Source of the DNA: Lentilactobacillus parakefiri
Lineage (GTDB): Bacteria > Bacillota > Bacilli > Lactobacillales > Lactobacillaceae
Assembly: GCF_002157585.1 (NCBI RefSeq)
Contig: NZ_BDGB01000057.1
Coordinates: 1-36,637, forward strand
Reading direction: 5' to 3'
DNA length: 36,637 nucleotides
Shown: positions 1-8,149 of the stretch, in pieces
Numbering within the stretch: the first letter of the stretch is position 1
Layout of the letters: each line of letters starts with the position of its first letter
Notes under the pieces: model-generated
Seen by the model: only the letters and a program-made list of their open reading frames with translations
What the model was told of the DNA's origin: nothing
The model's database searches: none
Position numbers and translations under genes: made by a program

Positions 1-27
1 GAATAGATTCTTAGTGTTGCACTTGAT

Positions 28-57
28 TTGACAATTGAGGCTTTTGTTTTATATTAA
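28..57 (+). promoter_or_regulatory. Promoter of the first symporter gene
   Basis: TTGACA at 28-33 is a consensus -35 box. A -10 box follows as TATATT at 50-55 (16 nt spacer) or TATTAA at 52-57 (18 nt). The symporter ATG lies at 92, so transcription would start about 30 nt before it. Confidence 0.6.
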
Positions 58-91
58 AATAGTACATATTTTTGAGAAAACGGGTGAAATT

Positions 92-1390
92 ATGAAACGA
101 TACAGAACTTACCGGCTGAGCCTCGGCTGGCAGATTCTGATTGGTCTATTACTTGGTGTTTTTTTTGGTGTGATTTTTTACAAGAATAATACCGCAATAA
201 CGGCCATGCAGAATATTGGAACCATGTTTATTAACCTGATTCAAATGATTGTTTTACCAATTGTCGTTTCATGTTTAACAGTTGGAATTGCTAGTATGGG
301 TGATATTAAGAAACTTGGCCGAGTTGGTCTAAAGACGATCATCTACTTTGAGTTAATGACGACGATCGCCATCGCACTTGGAATGATTGTCGCAAACGTC
401 TTGCACCCTGGGACACTGATTGATATTCACTCGCTACATGGATCTGATATTAGTCAATATATGGCGACCGCGAAGACCGCGCAGCATACCGGTATCTGGG
501 GGACTTTGCTTGGAATTATCCCCACCAACATCTTTAAGTCCTTGGCAAACGGTGACATGATGCCAGTGATCTTCTTCTCAGTTTTCTTTGGTTTAGGAAT
601 TGCGGCCATTGGCGAGAAGGGACAGATTCTAATCGACGGCTTAAACGCTGTGGCCGAAGTCATGTTTAAAGTGACTAATTGGGTTATGCATGCTGCTCCC
701 ATTGGAGTTTGTGCCTTGATTGGGGTTGCATTGGCTGAAATGGGGATTGGTGCCTTAATTCCACTAGGTTATTTTGTGGCAATTGCCTACGTCACAATGG
801 CGGCGTTTATCCTCATTATTATGGGAATCGTTGCCAAGATCTTCGGCTTTAGCATTTTTGACCTGTTACTAGTTATCAAAGATGAGATTGTTCTGGCATT
901 TTCGACCGCTAGTTCTGAAGCCGTTTTGCCGAAGATGATTGAGAAGATGGACAAATTTGGGAGTAGTCAGGGAATCGTTTCGTTTGTCATTCCCACCGGC
1001 TATACCTTTAATTTGGATGGATCGGCAATCTATCAATCGATTGCTGCCTTGTTCCTTGCCCAGGCTTATCATATTAATCTCTCGATTGGCCAACAGATCA
1101 CTTTATTAGTCGTCCTAATGATTACTTCTAAAGGAATGGCCGGGGTGCCAGGTGCCTCATTTGTTGTATTGCTGGCTACCATTTCGACGATTGGCGTACC
1201 GGTTACTGGGCTCACTTTTATTGCCGGAATTGACCGAATTGTGGATATGGGGCGGACTGCCGTGAACGTGGTGGGGAACTCACTCGCTACCGTCGTGATT
1301 GGTAAATCTGAAAAAGAATTTGATGAAGAGAAATCTAAAAAATACATTGCTTCATTTAAAAAGAAAAAACCGGTTGAAGAAGCTGGATAG
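92..1390 (+). CDS. Dicarboxylate/amino acid:cation symporter (DAACS, GltP/DctA type)
   Basis: A 432-residue secondary transporter of the DAACS (SLC1-like) family, expected in the cytoplasmic membrane and importing glutamate/aspartate or C4-dicarboxylates. What shows this is the alternation of hydrophobic segments, a serine-rich re-entrant loop (STASSEAVLPK), the NLDG motif at N307-G310 (family NMDGT) and MGRTAVNVVGN with R388 and N392. The arginine matches the one that selects acidic substrates in GltPh. N396 replaces the Na1-site aspartate of Na+-coupled members (GltPh D405); proton-coupled GltP/DctA proteins also carry Asn there, so H+ coupling is likely. I chose the ATG at 92, where the membrane-protein sequence begins and a weak GGGTGA lies upstream; an in-frame start at 35 would add 19 residues. 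It is monocistronic, with its own promoter and two downstream hairpins. The exact substrate cannot be read from the sequence. Confidence 0.93.
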   Translation: MKRYRTYRLSLGWQILIGLLLGVFFGVIFYKNNTAITAMQNIGTMFINLIQMIVLPIVVSCLTVGIASMGDIKKLGRVGLKTIIYFELMTTIAIALGMIVANVLHPGTLIDIHSLHGSDISQYMATAKTAQHTGIWGTLLGIIPTNIFKSLANGDMMPVIFFSVFFGLGIAAIGEKGQILIDGLNAVAEVMFKVTNWVMHAAPIGVCALIGVALAEMGIGALIPLGYFVAIAYVTMAAFILIIMGIVAKIFGFSIFDLLLVIKDEIVLAFSTASSEAVLPKMIEKMDKFGSSQGIVSFVIPTGYTFNLDGSAIYQSIAALFLAQAYHINLSIGQQITLLVVLMITSKGMAGVPGASFVVLLATISTIGVPVTGLTFIAGIDRIVDMGRTAVNVVGNSLATVVIGKSEKEFDEEKSKKYIASFKKKKPVEEAG

Positions 1391-1395
1391 ATAGT

Positions 1396-1438
1396 AAAAG
1401 GGCCGAGGCAAAATGAACCATTTTGCTCCGACCCTTTT
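1396..1438 (+). terminator. Rho-independent terminator of the symporter gene
   Basis: A long, nearly perfect hairpin of about 20 bp with a three-base AAC loop ends in TTTT. The left arm starts AAAAGGGCCGAGG and the right arm is CTCCGACCCTTTT. It begins six bases after the stop codon. Confidence 0.85.
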
Positions 1439-1456
1439 GTATTTGAATGACAAATT

Positions 1457-1490
1457 AAAAGCCGCCAACGATTTTACGTTGACGGCTTTA
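1457..1490. terminator. Second, bidirectional hairpin terminator
   Basis: The arms AAAGCCGCCAACG and CGTTGACGGCTTT form a 13-bp stem around ATTTTA, with A and T runs on the two sides. It can stop transcription from either direction and would also close the left-facing M-box transcription unit. Confidence 0.75.
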
Positions 1491-1636
1491 TAATGTTATT
1501 GGTCGATAAGATAGCAGTCATCTGTCAAGAATCAGTTTCCACCGGATTCTTGGAGGTTTGGCCCTCATAATTACTATTATTATCGCTTTATGTGTGGCAA
1601 TTTAACACGATTAATTATTTCTCCCCAATTAGTTTC

Positions 1637-1973
1637 CTAAAAGGTGAAGCGTTTTTCGACCATGAGTAGTCGACCGATCAAAAGTACGCCAGTACCAAAG
1701 TGTTCGAGACCACCGAGAAATTGCATTAACCGAATTCCCAAAAGTTGACTTATCTAAACAAACGAAGTCGGGAAATTTCTTGTGATGCGTTTAGCTGTAA
1801 AGCTAGTAAGCAAGAAACAAAAAGTTTAGATTCGTCAAACAATTATTCAATTCGGGAAGATCGGTTATCACAACTTCTCATCAACGATAAAGTCGGAAGA
1901 GAGTTATCACAACCGGGCTTCCCTTGGTAGACTGATGCTTCGTCGCTCCTGGGTCTATAAATTCTGCTGTCAT
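1637..1973 (-). pseudogene. Degenerate gene behind the M-box riboswitch (putative Mg2+-related protein remnant)
   Basis: A well-formed start sits at 1973 (ATG preceded by GAAGAGGTGAGAG), but its frame closes after 30 residues (MTAEFIDPGATKHQ..., stop at 1881-1883). About 140 bp further on, in another frame, is a hydrophobic stretch ending QLLGIRLMQFLGGLEHFGTG...EKRFTF with a stop at 1637-1639. It resembles the C-terminal membrane segment of a protein. The region between carries stops in all left-facing frames, plus an imperfect direct repeat (GGTTATCACAAC at 1863-1874, AGTTATCACAAC at 1902-1913, 39 bp apart). The position directly behind an M-box predicts a magnesium transporter or homeostasis protein. 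I cannot identify the family, and the link between the two fragments is inference. Otherwise 1500-1980 shows no gene. Confidence 0.4.
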
Positions 1974-2002
1974 AACTCTCACCTCTTCAAAGTTTTATTT
2001 GG

Positions 2003-2205
2003 TAACAAAAAGTGTCCAGCCGCTAACGACTGCACACACTTAGACACTTGTCGCCAGTCGTTAAGCTTTAGCACTATGTGATGTAGTTAAAATTAACAGC
2101 TACGTTAGTCCAAGCCTTACTTTGACTGGGACAGCTGACTCATTGGCGTTTTTCGACGTTTCTGAGCAGTAGCATTTTCCACATAGGAGCCTCACCTAAC
2201 AGCTT
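2003..2205 (-). promoter_or_regulatory. M-box (ykoK-type) Mg2+ riboswitch with terminator/antiterminator
   Basis: Read leftwards, the aptamer carries the M-box signature: GTTAGGTGAGGCTCCT near 2200, a GCTACTGCTC...ACGCCAATGAGTCA block near 2160-2140, and CACATAGTGCTAAAGCTT closing at about 2062. These blocks match the Bacillus mgtE leader as I know it almost base for base. The expression platform is visible too. CTTAACGACTG (end of P1) can pair with CAGTCGTTAG at about 2023-2033 as an antiterminator. Otherwise AAGTGT...ACACTTTTT (about 2040 to 2007) forms the terminator. Family knowledge: Mg2+ binding stabilises P1 and causes termination. The downstream reading frame is broken (see pseudogene at 1637-1973), so the switch looks orphaned. 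Confidence 0.93.
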
Positions 2206-2229
2206 TATTCATTTTTCATTCCATAAGTT

Positions 2230-2258
2230 ATCATATCACGTCACCCAATCATCCGCAA
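2230..2258 (-). promoter_or_regulatory. Promoter of the M-box transcript
   Basis: On the minus strand TTGCGG (2258-2253) is followed after 17 nt by TATGAT (2235-2230), about 25 bp upstream of the first aptamer bases. It lies just beyond the multicopper oxidase stop codon. Confidence 0.55.
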
Positions 2259-2267
2259 CAATTAGGC

Positions 2268-3782
2268 TTACATATCCATTCCAGGAATGTTAAGGTCTTC
2301 AACCTTGACGCCACGCTCTTTAGCAAAAGCATTCATCAAAGTATCCATATCCATTAATTGATATTTCTTTGGATGATCAGGATCATAGACTTCAAACTGC
2401 GCCATCATGCCGCCGTCTTCATGCTCGATAATGTGGCAATGGTTCATGAAAACACCTAAATGGTTGAACCAGACTTTTAAGCGAACGGTTTCACCCGGAT
2501 TGACACCGACCGTATCTTTCAGGCCGTTTTCATTTGGATATGGTGCGTGGCCATTTCGGGAAACAACTCTGAACTGAGTACCGTGCATGTGATAAGGGTG
2601 GACCATTCCGTTACTCATATCGTTGGTATTACTGATGTCCCAATATTCAACGTTGCCGAGCTTTTGCTTATCGTCGATCCGCTGCATGTCAAATTTCTTC
2701 CCGTTCATCATGACTTCTTCGTCCATTCCAGACATGACGACCTTGTGGACCGGAGCGCCAGGAGTCACATCTGGATCTGGAATATCGACTAGGTGATCGG
2801 GCAAGGTGGTATTGTCATGCGCAAATTCATGAATTCTAAAACGCATGATTGGGACATCATCACAGAATAACGTGACTTCATCGCCAGGCTTGTATTGACC
2901 AAAGTCAACGATCACTTCTGCTCGCTCAGCACAAGTGAGCATCAGGTGGGTAAAATCGACGGGTTCAGGGAGAATCCCACCGTCTGAAGCGATTTGAGTA
3001 AATTTCAAATTATCACTAAAATGAAGCCGCCATTCACGGCGATTAGCACCATCTAGGAAGCGCAATCTGAGCCGCTGTGTGGTTACATCAAAGTATGGAT
3101 TAATGGTACCATTGATCATCGCAGTTGGCCCCTGCACGCCGTCAGGGTCATAGTCGGCCGTGTAGTCCCACTGATTGTCCTCGTGGAAGCGACGGTCTTG
3201 TAAAATCACTGGAATATCGTCAACGCCATAATTTCTGGGGAATGGCAGTTTGCTTTCGACATCATCTTTCACAACGACTGCGGTTGCTAAGCCTTTCCAA
3301 ACGTGCTGAGCTGTGGATGGACATGGATGGGCGTGGAGCCACAAAGTTGCGGCGGGCTGATCACACTTGAATTCAATTTGGGTGCTCTTTCCCGGATAAA
3401 CCGGCGCGTGACAGCCACCATCAGTAATGGGGCCAGGTACATTTAAACCGTGCCAATGAAACGTAGTTAACTCCGGCAGCTCATTTTTTAAGGTAATATG
3501 AATCATTTTGCCTTTTTTAAACAAAATCGTTTTACCAAGCAGGTCAGTATTATAACCCCAAGTCTTGGTCTTCTTACCAGGCATTAACTGCACCTCGCCC
3601 GTTTGAGCGATAACCGTGTAATACATGTCGGACTCAGTCTCTTTATCCGGTTGCAGCAATTCCGGAATCTTAAGTGGCTGTTGTGGTGTGGTGGGTTCCT
3701 CCAGGGGAACGAAGCCACCATCATGGGTATTATAAGCTGGTTCGTCAAAGAAATAATCTGTGTAAACTTTTCGATCTGACAT
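2268..3782 (-). CDS. Multicopper oxidase (laccase / CueO-CotA-like), cytoplasmic type
   Basis: A 504-residue three-domain multicopper oxidase, which couples one-electron oxidation of phenols, amines or Cu(I) to four-electron reduction of O2. All copper ligands are visible: H109-W-H111-G, H150-A-H152, H395-P-Y-H398-M-H400 and the T1 motif H448-C449-H450 ... H454 ... M459. The length matches CotA and lactobacillus laccases (about 500). No signal peptide or Tat motif is present, unlike secreted CueO, so a cytoplasmic location is suggested. The ATG at 3782 has AAAGGATG ten bases upstream; an in-frame ATG at 3815 has no ribosome binding site. The C-terminus is Met/Asp-rich (NIPGMDM). It is transcribed alone, divergent from the gene at 3889. 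Related lactobacillus enzymes degrade biogenic amines; whether this one does is unknown. Confidence 0.95.
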   Translation of the reverse strand: MSDRKVYTDYFFDEPAYNTHDGGFVPLEEPTTPQQPLKIPELLQPDKETESDMYYTVIAQTGEVQLMPGKKTKTWGYNTDLLGKTILFKKGKMIHITLKNELPELTTFHWHGLNVPGPITDGGCHAPVYPGKSTQIEFKCDQPAATLWLHAHPCPSTAQHVWKGLATAVVVKDDVESKLPFPRNYGVDDIPVILQDRRFHEDNQWDYTADYDPDGVQGPTAMINGTINPYFDVTTQRLRLRFLDGANRREWRLHFSDNLKFTQIASDGGILPEPVDFTHLMLTCAERAEVIVDFGQYKPGDEVTLFCDDVPIMRFRIHEFAHDNTTLPDHLVDIPDPDVTPGAPVHKVVMSGMDEEVMMNGKKFDMQRIDDKQKLGNVEYWDISNTNDMSNGMVHPYHMHGTQFRVVSRNGHAPYPNENGLKDTVGVNPGETVRLKVWFNHLGVFMNHCHIIEHEDGGMMAQFEVYDPDHPKKYQLMDMDTLMNAFAKERGVKVEDLNIPGMDM

Positions 3783-3888
3783 TTTATCCGCATCCTTTGT
3801 TTGTATTGGATTCAACTTAATAATACTACTAAATTAGACGTAAATACAGGATTTGTGGCATAATGGAAATACAAGAGGAGGTGTCACT

Positions 3889-4233
3889 GTGGCAGATGTA
3901 ATATCTTTCGACAAGTTAGATGAGACAGCAACCAACAAAGCAGTGGAAGACTTTATCGATTTTTACCTTCGATGGTTCAAGAAAAATGACTTGGAAATTT
4001 TGGCTGAGTATAAAGTGGATTATTACCTAGCCGATATTAACCATTATATTTTCGAAAACAAGTCCTTCACTCCTGAACAGATGAGAAAAGATTTACTGGA
4101 ACAACGCGGCAAGGACCTTAAACACGTGATTTCAGTGATCAACCCGGCGTATGATCAAAATGGGAGCTTGAAAGCCGGTTCTTGGGATCAATGGTATCAA
4201 GAAAAATTCCAAAAAGTTCCCGATCGCGACTAG
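3889..4233 (+). CDS. Hypothetical protein, 114 aa
   Basis: I do not recognise this family. The GTG at 3889 is chosen because AGAGGAGG at 3874-3881 lies seven bases upstream; an in-frame TTG at 3853 has none. The product is soluble, acidic and aromatic-rich, predicted helical, with ADVISFDKLDETATNKAVEDF at its start and a Trp/Tyr cluster (GSWDQWYQEKFQK) near the end. No signal peptide or membrane segment is seen. A CATAAT -10 at 3859-3864 suits transcription of this gene. It is divergent from the multicopper oxidase with a short shared promoter region, which is compatible with co-regulation but does not prove it. Confidence 0.75.
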   Translation: MADVISFDKLDETATNKAVEDFIDFYLRWFKKNDLEILAEYKVDYYLADINHYIFENKSFTPEQMRKDLLEQRGKDLKHVISVINPAYDQNGSLKAGSWDQWYQEKFQKVPDRD

Positions 4234-4253
4234 GCTTTTGAATATACATTCAA

Positions 4254-4282
4254 TTGTGAATTTGCTATTATTGAGCTATACA
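4254..4282 (+). promoter_or_regulatory. Promoter of the Lys-rich small protein gene
   Basis: TTGTGA at 4254-4259 and TATACA at 4277-4282 are separated by exactly 17 nt. The gene start at 4304 follows 21 bases after the -10. Confidence 0.55.
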
Positions 4283-4303
4283 GAGTAGTGGGGAGGGATT
4301 TTC

Positions 4304-4549
4304 ATGGCTAAAGGAAAGACCGAAAAATCAAAGAAAAAGCAAAGCACCAAGAAGTTGCAATACAAGACCGACGTTGACGTCCATCAAATGGTGATCAACA
4401 AATCAGTCATGTCTTTGAAGGTACCGACGATTCTTGCTCAAAAGCAGGCCCAGGGGTTGTTAACCAAAGCCATTGACGATGGAGTTACCCCTTACTACCT
4501 CAAGCAAGAAACGATTGAACGATTAGGTGGTATTAGCCACCATGAATAG
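4304..4549 (+). CDS. Hypothetical basic protein, 81 aa
   Basis: The ATG at 4304 is preceded by GGGGAGGG at a good distance, so translation is credible. The first 20 residues are almost all Lys/Ser/Thr (MAKGKTEKSKKKQSTKK), a likely disordered nucleic-acid- or phosphate-binding tail. The rest (DVDVHQMVINKSVMSLKVPTI...TIERLGGISHHE) looks like a small folded helical domain. No family is recognised. It has its own promoter at 4254-4282 and is followed by a terminator at 4597-4628, so it is probably monocistronic. Confidence 0.75.
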   Translation: MAKGKTEKSKKKQSTKKLQYKTDVDVHQMVINKSVMSLKVPTILAQKQAQGLLTKAIDDGVTPYYLKQETIERLGGISHHE

Positions 4550-4596
4550 AAGGTGGTGCAGCAGGGCAATTAGCTCTAGTGCATCAGCAAGAAAAG

Positions 4597-4628
4597 AAAG
4601 ATGAGTCCGGATTTGGACCATCTTTTTT
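4597..4628 (+). terminator. Terminator after the 81-aa protein gene
   Basis: AAAGATGAGTCC and GGACCATCTTTTTT form a stem with a short loop and a run of T, about 50 bp after the stop codon. Confidence 0.75.
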
Positions 4629-4744
4629 ACTAATTGCATGAAAATCTGTGCGTTATCCACTAAGAGTGGAGTTGTGTGATCCTGATTTGAGGTGAGAACA
4701 CAACTGAACGAATTTCACTAGGCCTAGAAATCATGTCTAGTCAT

Positions 4745-4795
4745 AAAAGAGCCAGTGCCACGAGACGTCTAGTAATCTCATGGGACTGGCTCTTT
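4745..4795. terminator. Strong bidirectional terminator
   Basis: The arms AAAGAGCCAGTGCC and GGGACTGGCTCTTT pair, with further pairing of CGAGA/TCTC inside. A and T runs flank both sides. It separates rightward genes from the left-facing symporter that ends at 4866. Apart from these hairpins, 4550-4865 shows no gene. Confidence 0.8.
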
Positions 4796-4865
4796 AATTG
4801 TGGTAGAAAAGTGTCGCAGGTTTTCCCCGCGTAAATCTATGGAACATTTAATCGAAGAAGTGATC

Positions 4866-6113
4866 TCACAAGTTGTGCTTTGGCGCCATTTTGTCAGCAT
4901 GAACCTTATATGGGTCTCTGTTGAGTAATTTTTCGTCCGATGCGACTGCAATCGCGGTTGTTGTATCTCCAACCACGTTGAGGACCGTTCGAAACATTCC
5001 TGAGAACCAATCGATGCCGGCTAAAATGGCAATTCTTTGCAATGGCAGTCCCAAAGTTGGGACAACAATTGTCAAGGCTACCAGGCCGCCACCGGGAACA
5101 ACCACTGTTCCCAGGCAAGCAATGACCGATAGTAAGACAATTTTAACCATTGACATTGGTGAAACGGACATTCCATACAGTTGGGTAAGCGTTAGGCATG
5201 ACAATGATAAATACATTGCCAGCCCGTTGCTATTTAACGCCATTCCCAATGGTAGAACCAGTTGGCTGATTGATTTTTCAACCCCCAACCGGCTTTCAGC
5301 GTCTTCCATTTCAATTGGTAATGAAATGGCCGAAGAAGTTGTTGTAAATGCAACCAAAATGATTCTTGAAAAGCCACGGACCAATCCGCGCAGCGGCACT
5401 TTGGCGTACCAGCTGATAAAGCCAAACAGGACAATCAAGAAAGCTACCGACCCGAGCCCAAATGCCGTGAGGAATTTGAGTAGGGGTAGAATCACTTTAA
5501 TCCCGCTGGTTGCGGTAACCCAGGCCATCAGAGCAGCAATCCCAATCGGGGCAAGCTTCATCACCAGCATCACCAGCTTGACAGTTAGCTGGTTTATCTG
5601 TTTGACGAAACGCAAGACTTGATTGAATTTGCCGTCAGTATTGGCACGGTTTAAAACAATTCCGAACAAAATCGCAAAAATAATGACCTGAATGACATTC
5701 CCTTTGGCGAGGGCATCAAAGATATTTGTTGGGAAGAAATCCAAGACAGTTTGGCTAAAATTAGTTCCCGCCTTGGCAACCGTTGCCGACGTGCTGACTG
5801 AAGCCAGCTTAATGCCACTGCCCGGATTGACTGCGTAACCAATTGCCAAGCCGAGGACTGCTGCAATCAACGTTGTGATCAGGAACCACATGGCAGTTTT
5901 ACCACCCAATCTTCCCAGTTGATCGGATTTTAGACTACCAAGTGCTTCGATGACCGCCCCGAAAATGAGCAGGACGACGACCATTTGAATCAGGCGAAGA
6001 AAAATATTTCCTAATAATTGAACGCCGGCAATTTTTGGACCAAATGCCAATCCAAGAAGTGCCCCGCCAATCATCCCAATTCCAATTTGTGCAGTGATAC
6101 TAATGTGTCTCAC
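4866..6113 (-). CDS. DAACS-family cation symporter (second copy, divergent type)
   Basis: A 415-residue membrane transporter of the dicarboxylate/amino acid:cation symporter family. The serine-rich re-entrant loop is TTTSSAISLP (258-267), the unwound TM7 motif is NSNG (294-297) instead of NMDG, and TM8 carries R375-T-V-L-N379-V-V-G-D383. D383 keeps the Na1-site aspartate, but N296 replaces the aspartate of NMDGT, so its cation sites differ from the protein at 92-1390. The GTG start at 6113 has GGGGG eight bases upstream. Its start lies only 16 bases after the stop of the broken amidohydrolase gene, so the two form an operon. The amidohydrolase context suggests the natural cargo is an amino acid or N-carbamoyl/ureido compound (inference). 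A shared terminator lies at 4745-4795. Confidence 0.92.
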   Translation of the reverse strand: MRHISITAQIGIGMIGGALLGLAFGPKIAGVQLLGNIFLRLIQMVVVLLIFGAVIEALGSLKSDQLGRLGGKTAMWFLITTLIAAVLGLAIGYAVNPGSGIKLASVSTSATVAKAGTNFSQTVLDFFPTNIFDALAKGNVIQVIIFAILFGIVLNRANTDGKFNQVLRFVKQINQLTVKLVMLVMKLAPIGIAALMAWVTATSGIKVILPLLKFLTAFGLGSVAFLIVLFGFISWYAKVPLRGLVRGFSRIILVAFTTTSSAISLPIEMEDAESRLGVEKSISQLVLPLGMALNSNGLAMYLSLSCLTLTQLYGMSVSPMSMVKIVLLSVIACLGTVVVPGGGLVALTIVVPTLGLPLQRIAILAGIDWFSGMFRTVLNVVGDTTTAIAVASDEKLLNRDPYKVHADKMAPKHNL

Positions 6114-6129
6114 AATATTTCCCCCAGAC

Positions 6130-7349
6130 TTAATAGGCTTGTTGGTGGAGGCTTGCTGCTAATAATTCGACGCCATGAAGTAAATCGGCTTCACTCGTAT
6201 TTTCTTCTGGCGCGTGACTGATGCCATTGATGCTTGGCACAAAAATCATCGTTGTTCGGGTCACCTTAGCCATGATTTGACTGTCGTGGCCGGCACCCGA
6301 AGCAAGTTGAACTGATTTGAAGCCCAAGTGATCGACGAGCTGTTGATTATTTTCGAGTAATTGATCATCTAAATGGGTGACATTGCTTTCAGCCCAACGG
6401 TTCACTGAGCTTGATATCTTGGCGTGCGACGGTGTTTCAACAATTTGATGAATGAGGTGTTCGAATTGATCCAATACGGCTTCATCGTTGTTTCGGCAGT
6501 CAATGGTAAACGTGACCAGGCCGGGGATGACGTTAGACGTGTTGGGCGAAACGTGCATTTCCCCAACCGTGAAGGTCAAATCCGACTTCAACTGGCTAGC
6601 CGCATTTCGAAGCGCAACGATGAGGTCAACTGCTCGTTGGAGCGCATCGGCACGGTCATTCATTGGTGTCGTCCCCGCGTGATTGGCAATTCCCCTGACG
6701 GTGACGGTATATCGGCGCTGACCGACAATCGCGGTGACTAAGCCGATTTGAAGACCACCATCAATTAGTCGGGGACCTTGTTCGATATGCAGTTCGGTAA
6801 AGCTAGTGGGCAAATCGGGTAATTCATGGCGAACTCCTGGCAGTTTCAACTCAGCGACGGCATGTTTTCTAGCGTCGTCAAATTGGATGCCGGCAGGATC
6901 CTTCATGGTCAAATCGACACGTTGTCCAGTGTAGTGTTTCGAACCGGTAAAGGTGTCTGGAAAACGGCTGCCTTCTTCCTCATTAAATGAGATTAAGCGA
7001 AGGGTCTTTTTCGGGCGACCGAATTTTGCAACGAGGTTCTCAATTGCCTGAAGACCACCGAGAACGCCATATAAACCGTCATATTTTCCCCTTGGGCAAC
7101 CGTATCAATATGCGAGCCGGTCGCAATGACAGTTTTGGATGTAGTAGTTCCCGACATGTCCAGATAAGCAGTGCCAAAATCGTCAACACTCACTTGAAAC
7201 CCAAGCTCAAACCCCCACTTGATAACTTGTCTTTGCGCTTCAACCCAGGTCGGTGAATACACTAGCCGGTTTTGACCAACCTCATTTGTCTTAAATTGGT
7301 TAATTGTATCCAAGCGATGAGCTAACTGTGTTAATTGGGTTGTTGTCAT
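6130..7349 (-). pseudogene. M20-family amidohydrolase (N-carbamoyl-amino acid hydrolase / allantoate amidohydrolase type), frameshifted
   Basis: Two adjacent frames together encode about 405 residues of a Zn-dependent amidase of the hydantoinase/carbamoylase group (HyuC/AmaB/AllC), which releases ammonia and CO2 from N-carbamoyl or ureido compounds. The N-terminal part (ATG 7349, upstream AGGGG) holds the metal motif GSH80-I-D82-TVAQG. After that the frame shifts: with one extra G in the run at 7088-7091 (CCCC on the plus strand) it would read on as GGKYDGLYGVLGGLQ, then FNEEEGSRFP with the bridging Glu, DPAGIQFDD, and on to the stop at 6130. As written, translation ends near 6993, before most of the active site. 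It is either a recent inactivating deletion or a sequencing error in a homopolymer. It sits between thiG (10 bases upstream) and the DAACS transporter. Confidence 0.88.
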
Positions 7350-7359
7350 ATGACCGCCC

Positions 7360-8136
7360 CTATTTCACCGCGCTGACACCAGTAAGTGGCGATGAGGCGA
7401 CCGCACCGTGTTCGATGACCCGGCCTGGTTTTGCCAGGTAGGCTTTGCGGCCGGCTTCAACCGCCAGCTTAAAGGCCTCAGCGATTAGGAGAATGTTGCC
7501 GGCAGTCGCCATTGACGTGTTGGCCATGACAGCTGCGGCACCCATTTCCATCGCTTCGGCTGCTTGACTTGGTCGGCCGATTCCGGCGTCAACAATGATT
7601 GGTACGTTAATTTCATCGATTAGGATTTGGATGAGATCTTTTGTTGACAGGCCTTTGTTGGTCCCAATTGGGGCGCCTAAAGGCATCACGGTTGCAGCAC
7701 CGGCGTCCACTAACTGGTGAGCAATGTTCAAATCAGGCAGCATGTACGGCATGACGATGAAGCCTTCATTAGCCAGAACCTCGGTTGCCTTGAGGGTTTC
7801 ATAGTTATCCGGCATCAAATATTTCTTGTCGGGAACCACTTCCAGCTTGATAAAATCGCTGCCGCTGAGTTCGCGGGCAATTCGAGCTGTTCTGATTGCT
7901 TCTTCCGCGTTAGTCGATCCTGAGGTGTTAGGCAAGATTGTGATCCCTTCAGGAATGTAGTTTAAGATATTTTCCTTACCGGTCTTGTTGCGACGAAGTG
8001 CCATCGTGATGATTTGGGCTTTCGCATTATGAATGGCTGAATCAATCAAATCGTATGAATATTTTCCTGAACCTAAAATAAATCGAGAGGTGAAGGCGTG
8101 TCCGCCAATCATTAACTCATCTTTTTCGTTTGTCAT
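7360..8136 (-). CDS. thiG: Thiazole synthase ThiG
   Basis: A 258-residue (beta/alpha)8 protein that builds the thiazole phosphate ring of thiamine from 1-deoxy-D-xylulose 5-phosphate, dehydroglycine and ThiS-thiocarboxylate. Family signatures are clear: [10 protein letters not shown] near the start, [14 protein letters not shown], the Schiff-base lysine K97 in [46 protein letters not shown] and a phosphate-binding C-terminal loop. The start has GAGGAGG nine bases upstream. It follows the thiF fragment by 13 bases and precedes the broken amidohydrolase by 10, so one transcript likely covers all. ThiG itself looks intact, but no thiS or thiH/thiO is visible here and its neighbour thiF is truncated, so the pathway may not work. 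Confidence 0.96.
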   Translation of the reverse strand: MTNEKDELMIGGHAFTSRFILGSGKYSYDLIDSAIHNAKAQIITMALRRNKTGKENILNYIPEGITILPNTSGSTNAEEAIRTARIARELSGSDFIKLEVVPDKKYLMPDNYETLKATEVLANEGFIVMPYMLPDLNIAHQLVDAGAATVMPLGAPIGTNKGLSTKDLIQILIDEINVPIIVDAGIGRPSQAAEAMEMGAAAVMANTSMATAGNILLIAEAFKLAVEAGRKAYLAKPGRVIEHGAVASSPLTGVSAVK

Positions 8137-8149
8137 GAATAAATCCTCC

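Noticed and set aside
1745-1930. 61-codon open frame on the plus strand
   Set aside because: It has no ribosome binding site and lies antisense to a degenerate left-facing gene; its composition is not protein-like.
4921-5622. 233-codon open frame on the plus strand
   Set aside because: It is the antisense of the DAACS symporter, whose family motifs are clear; no start signals.
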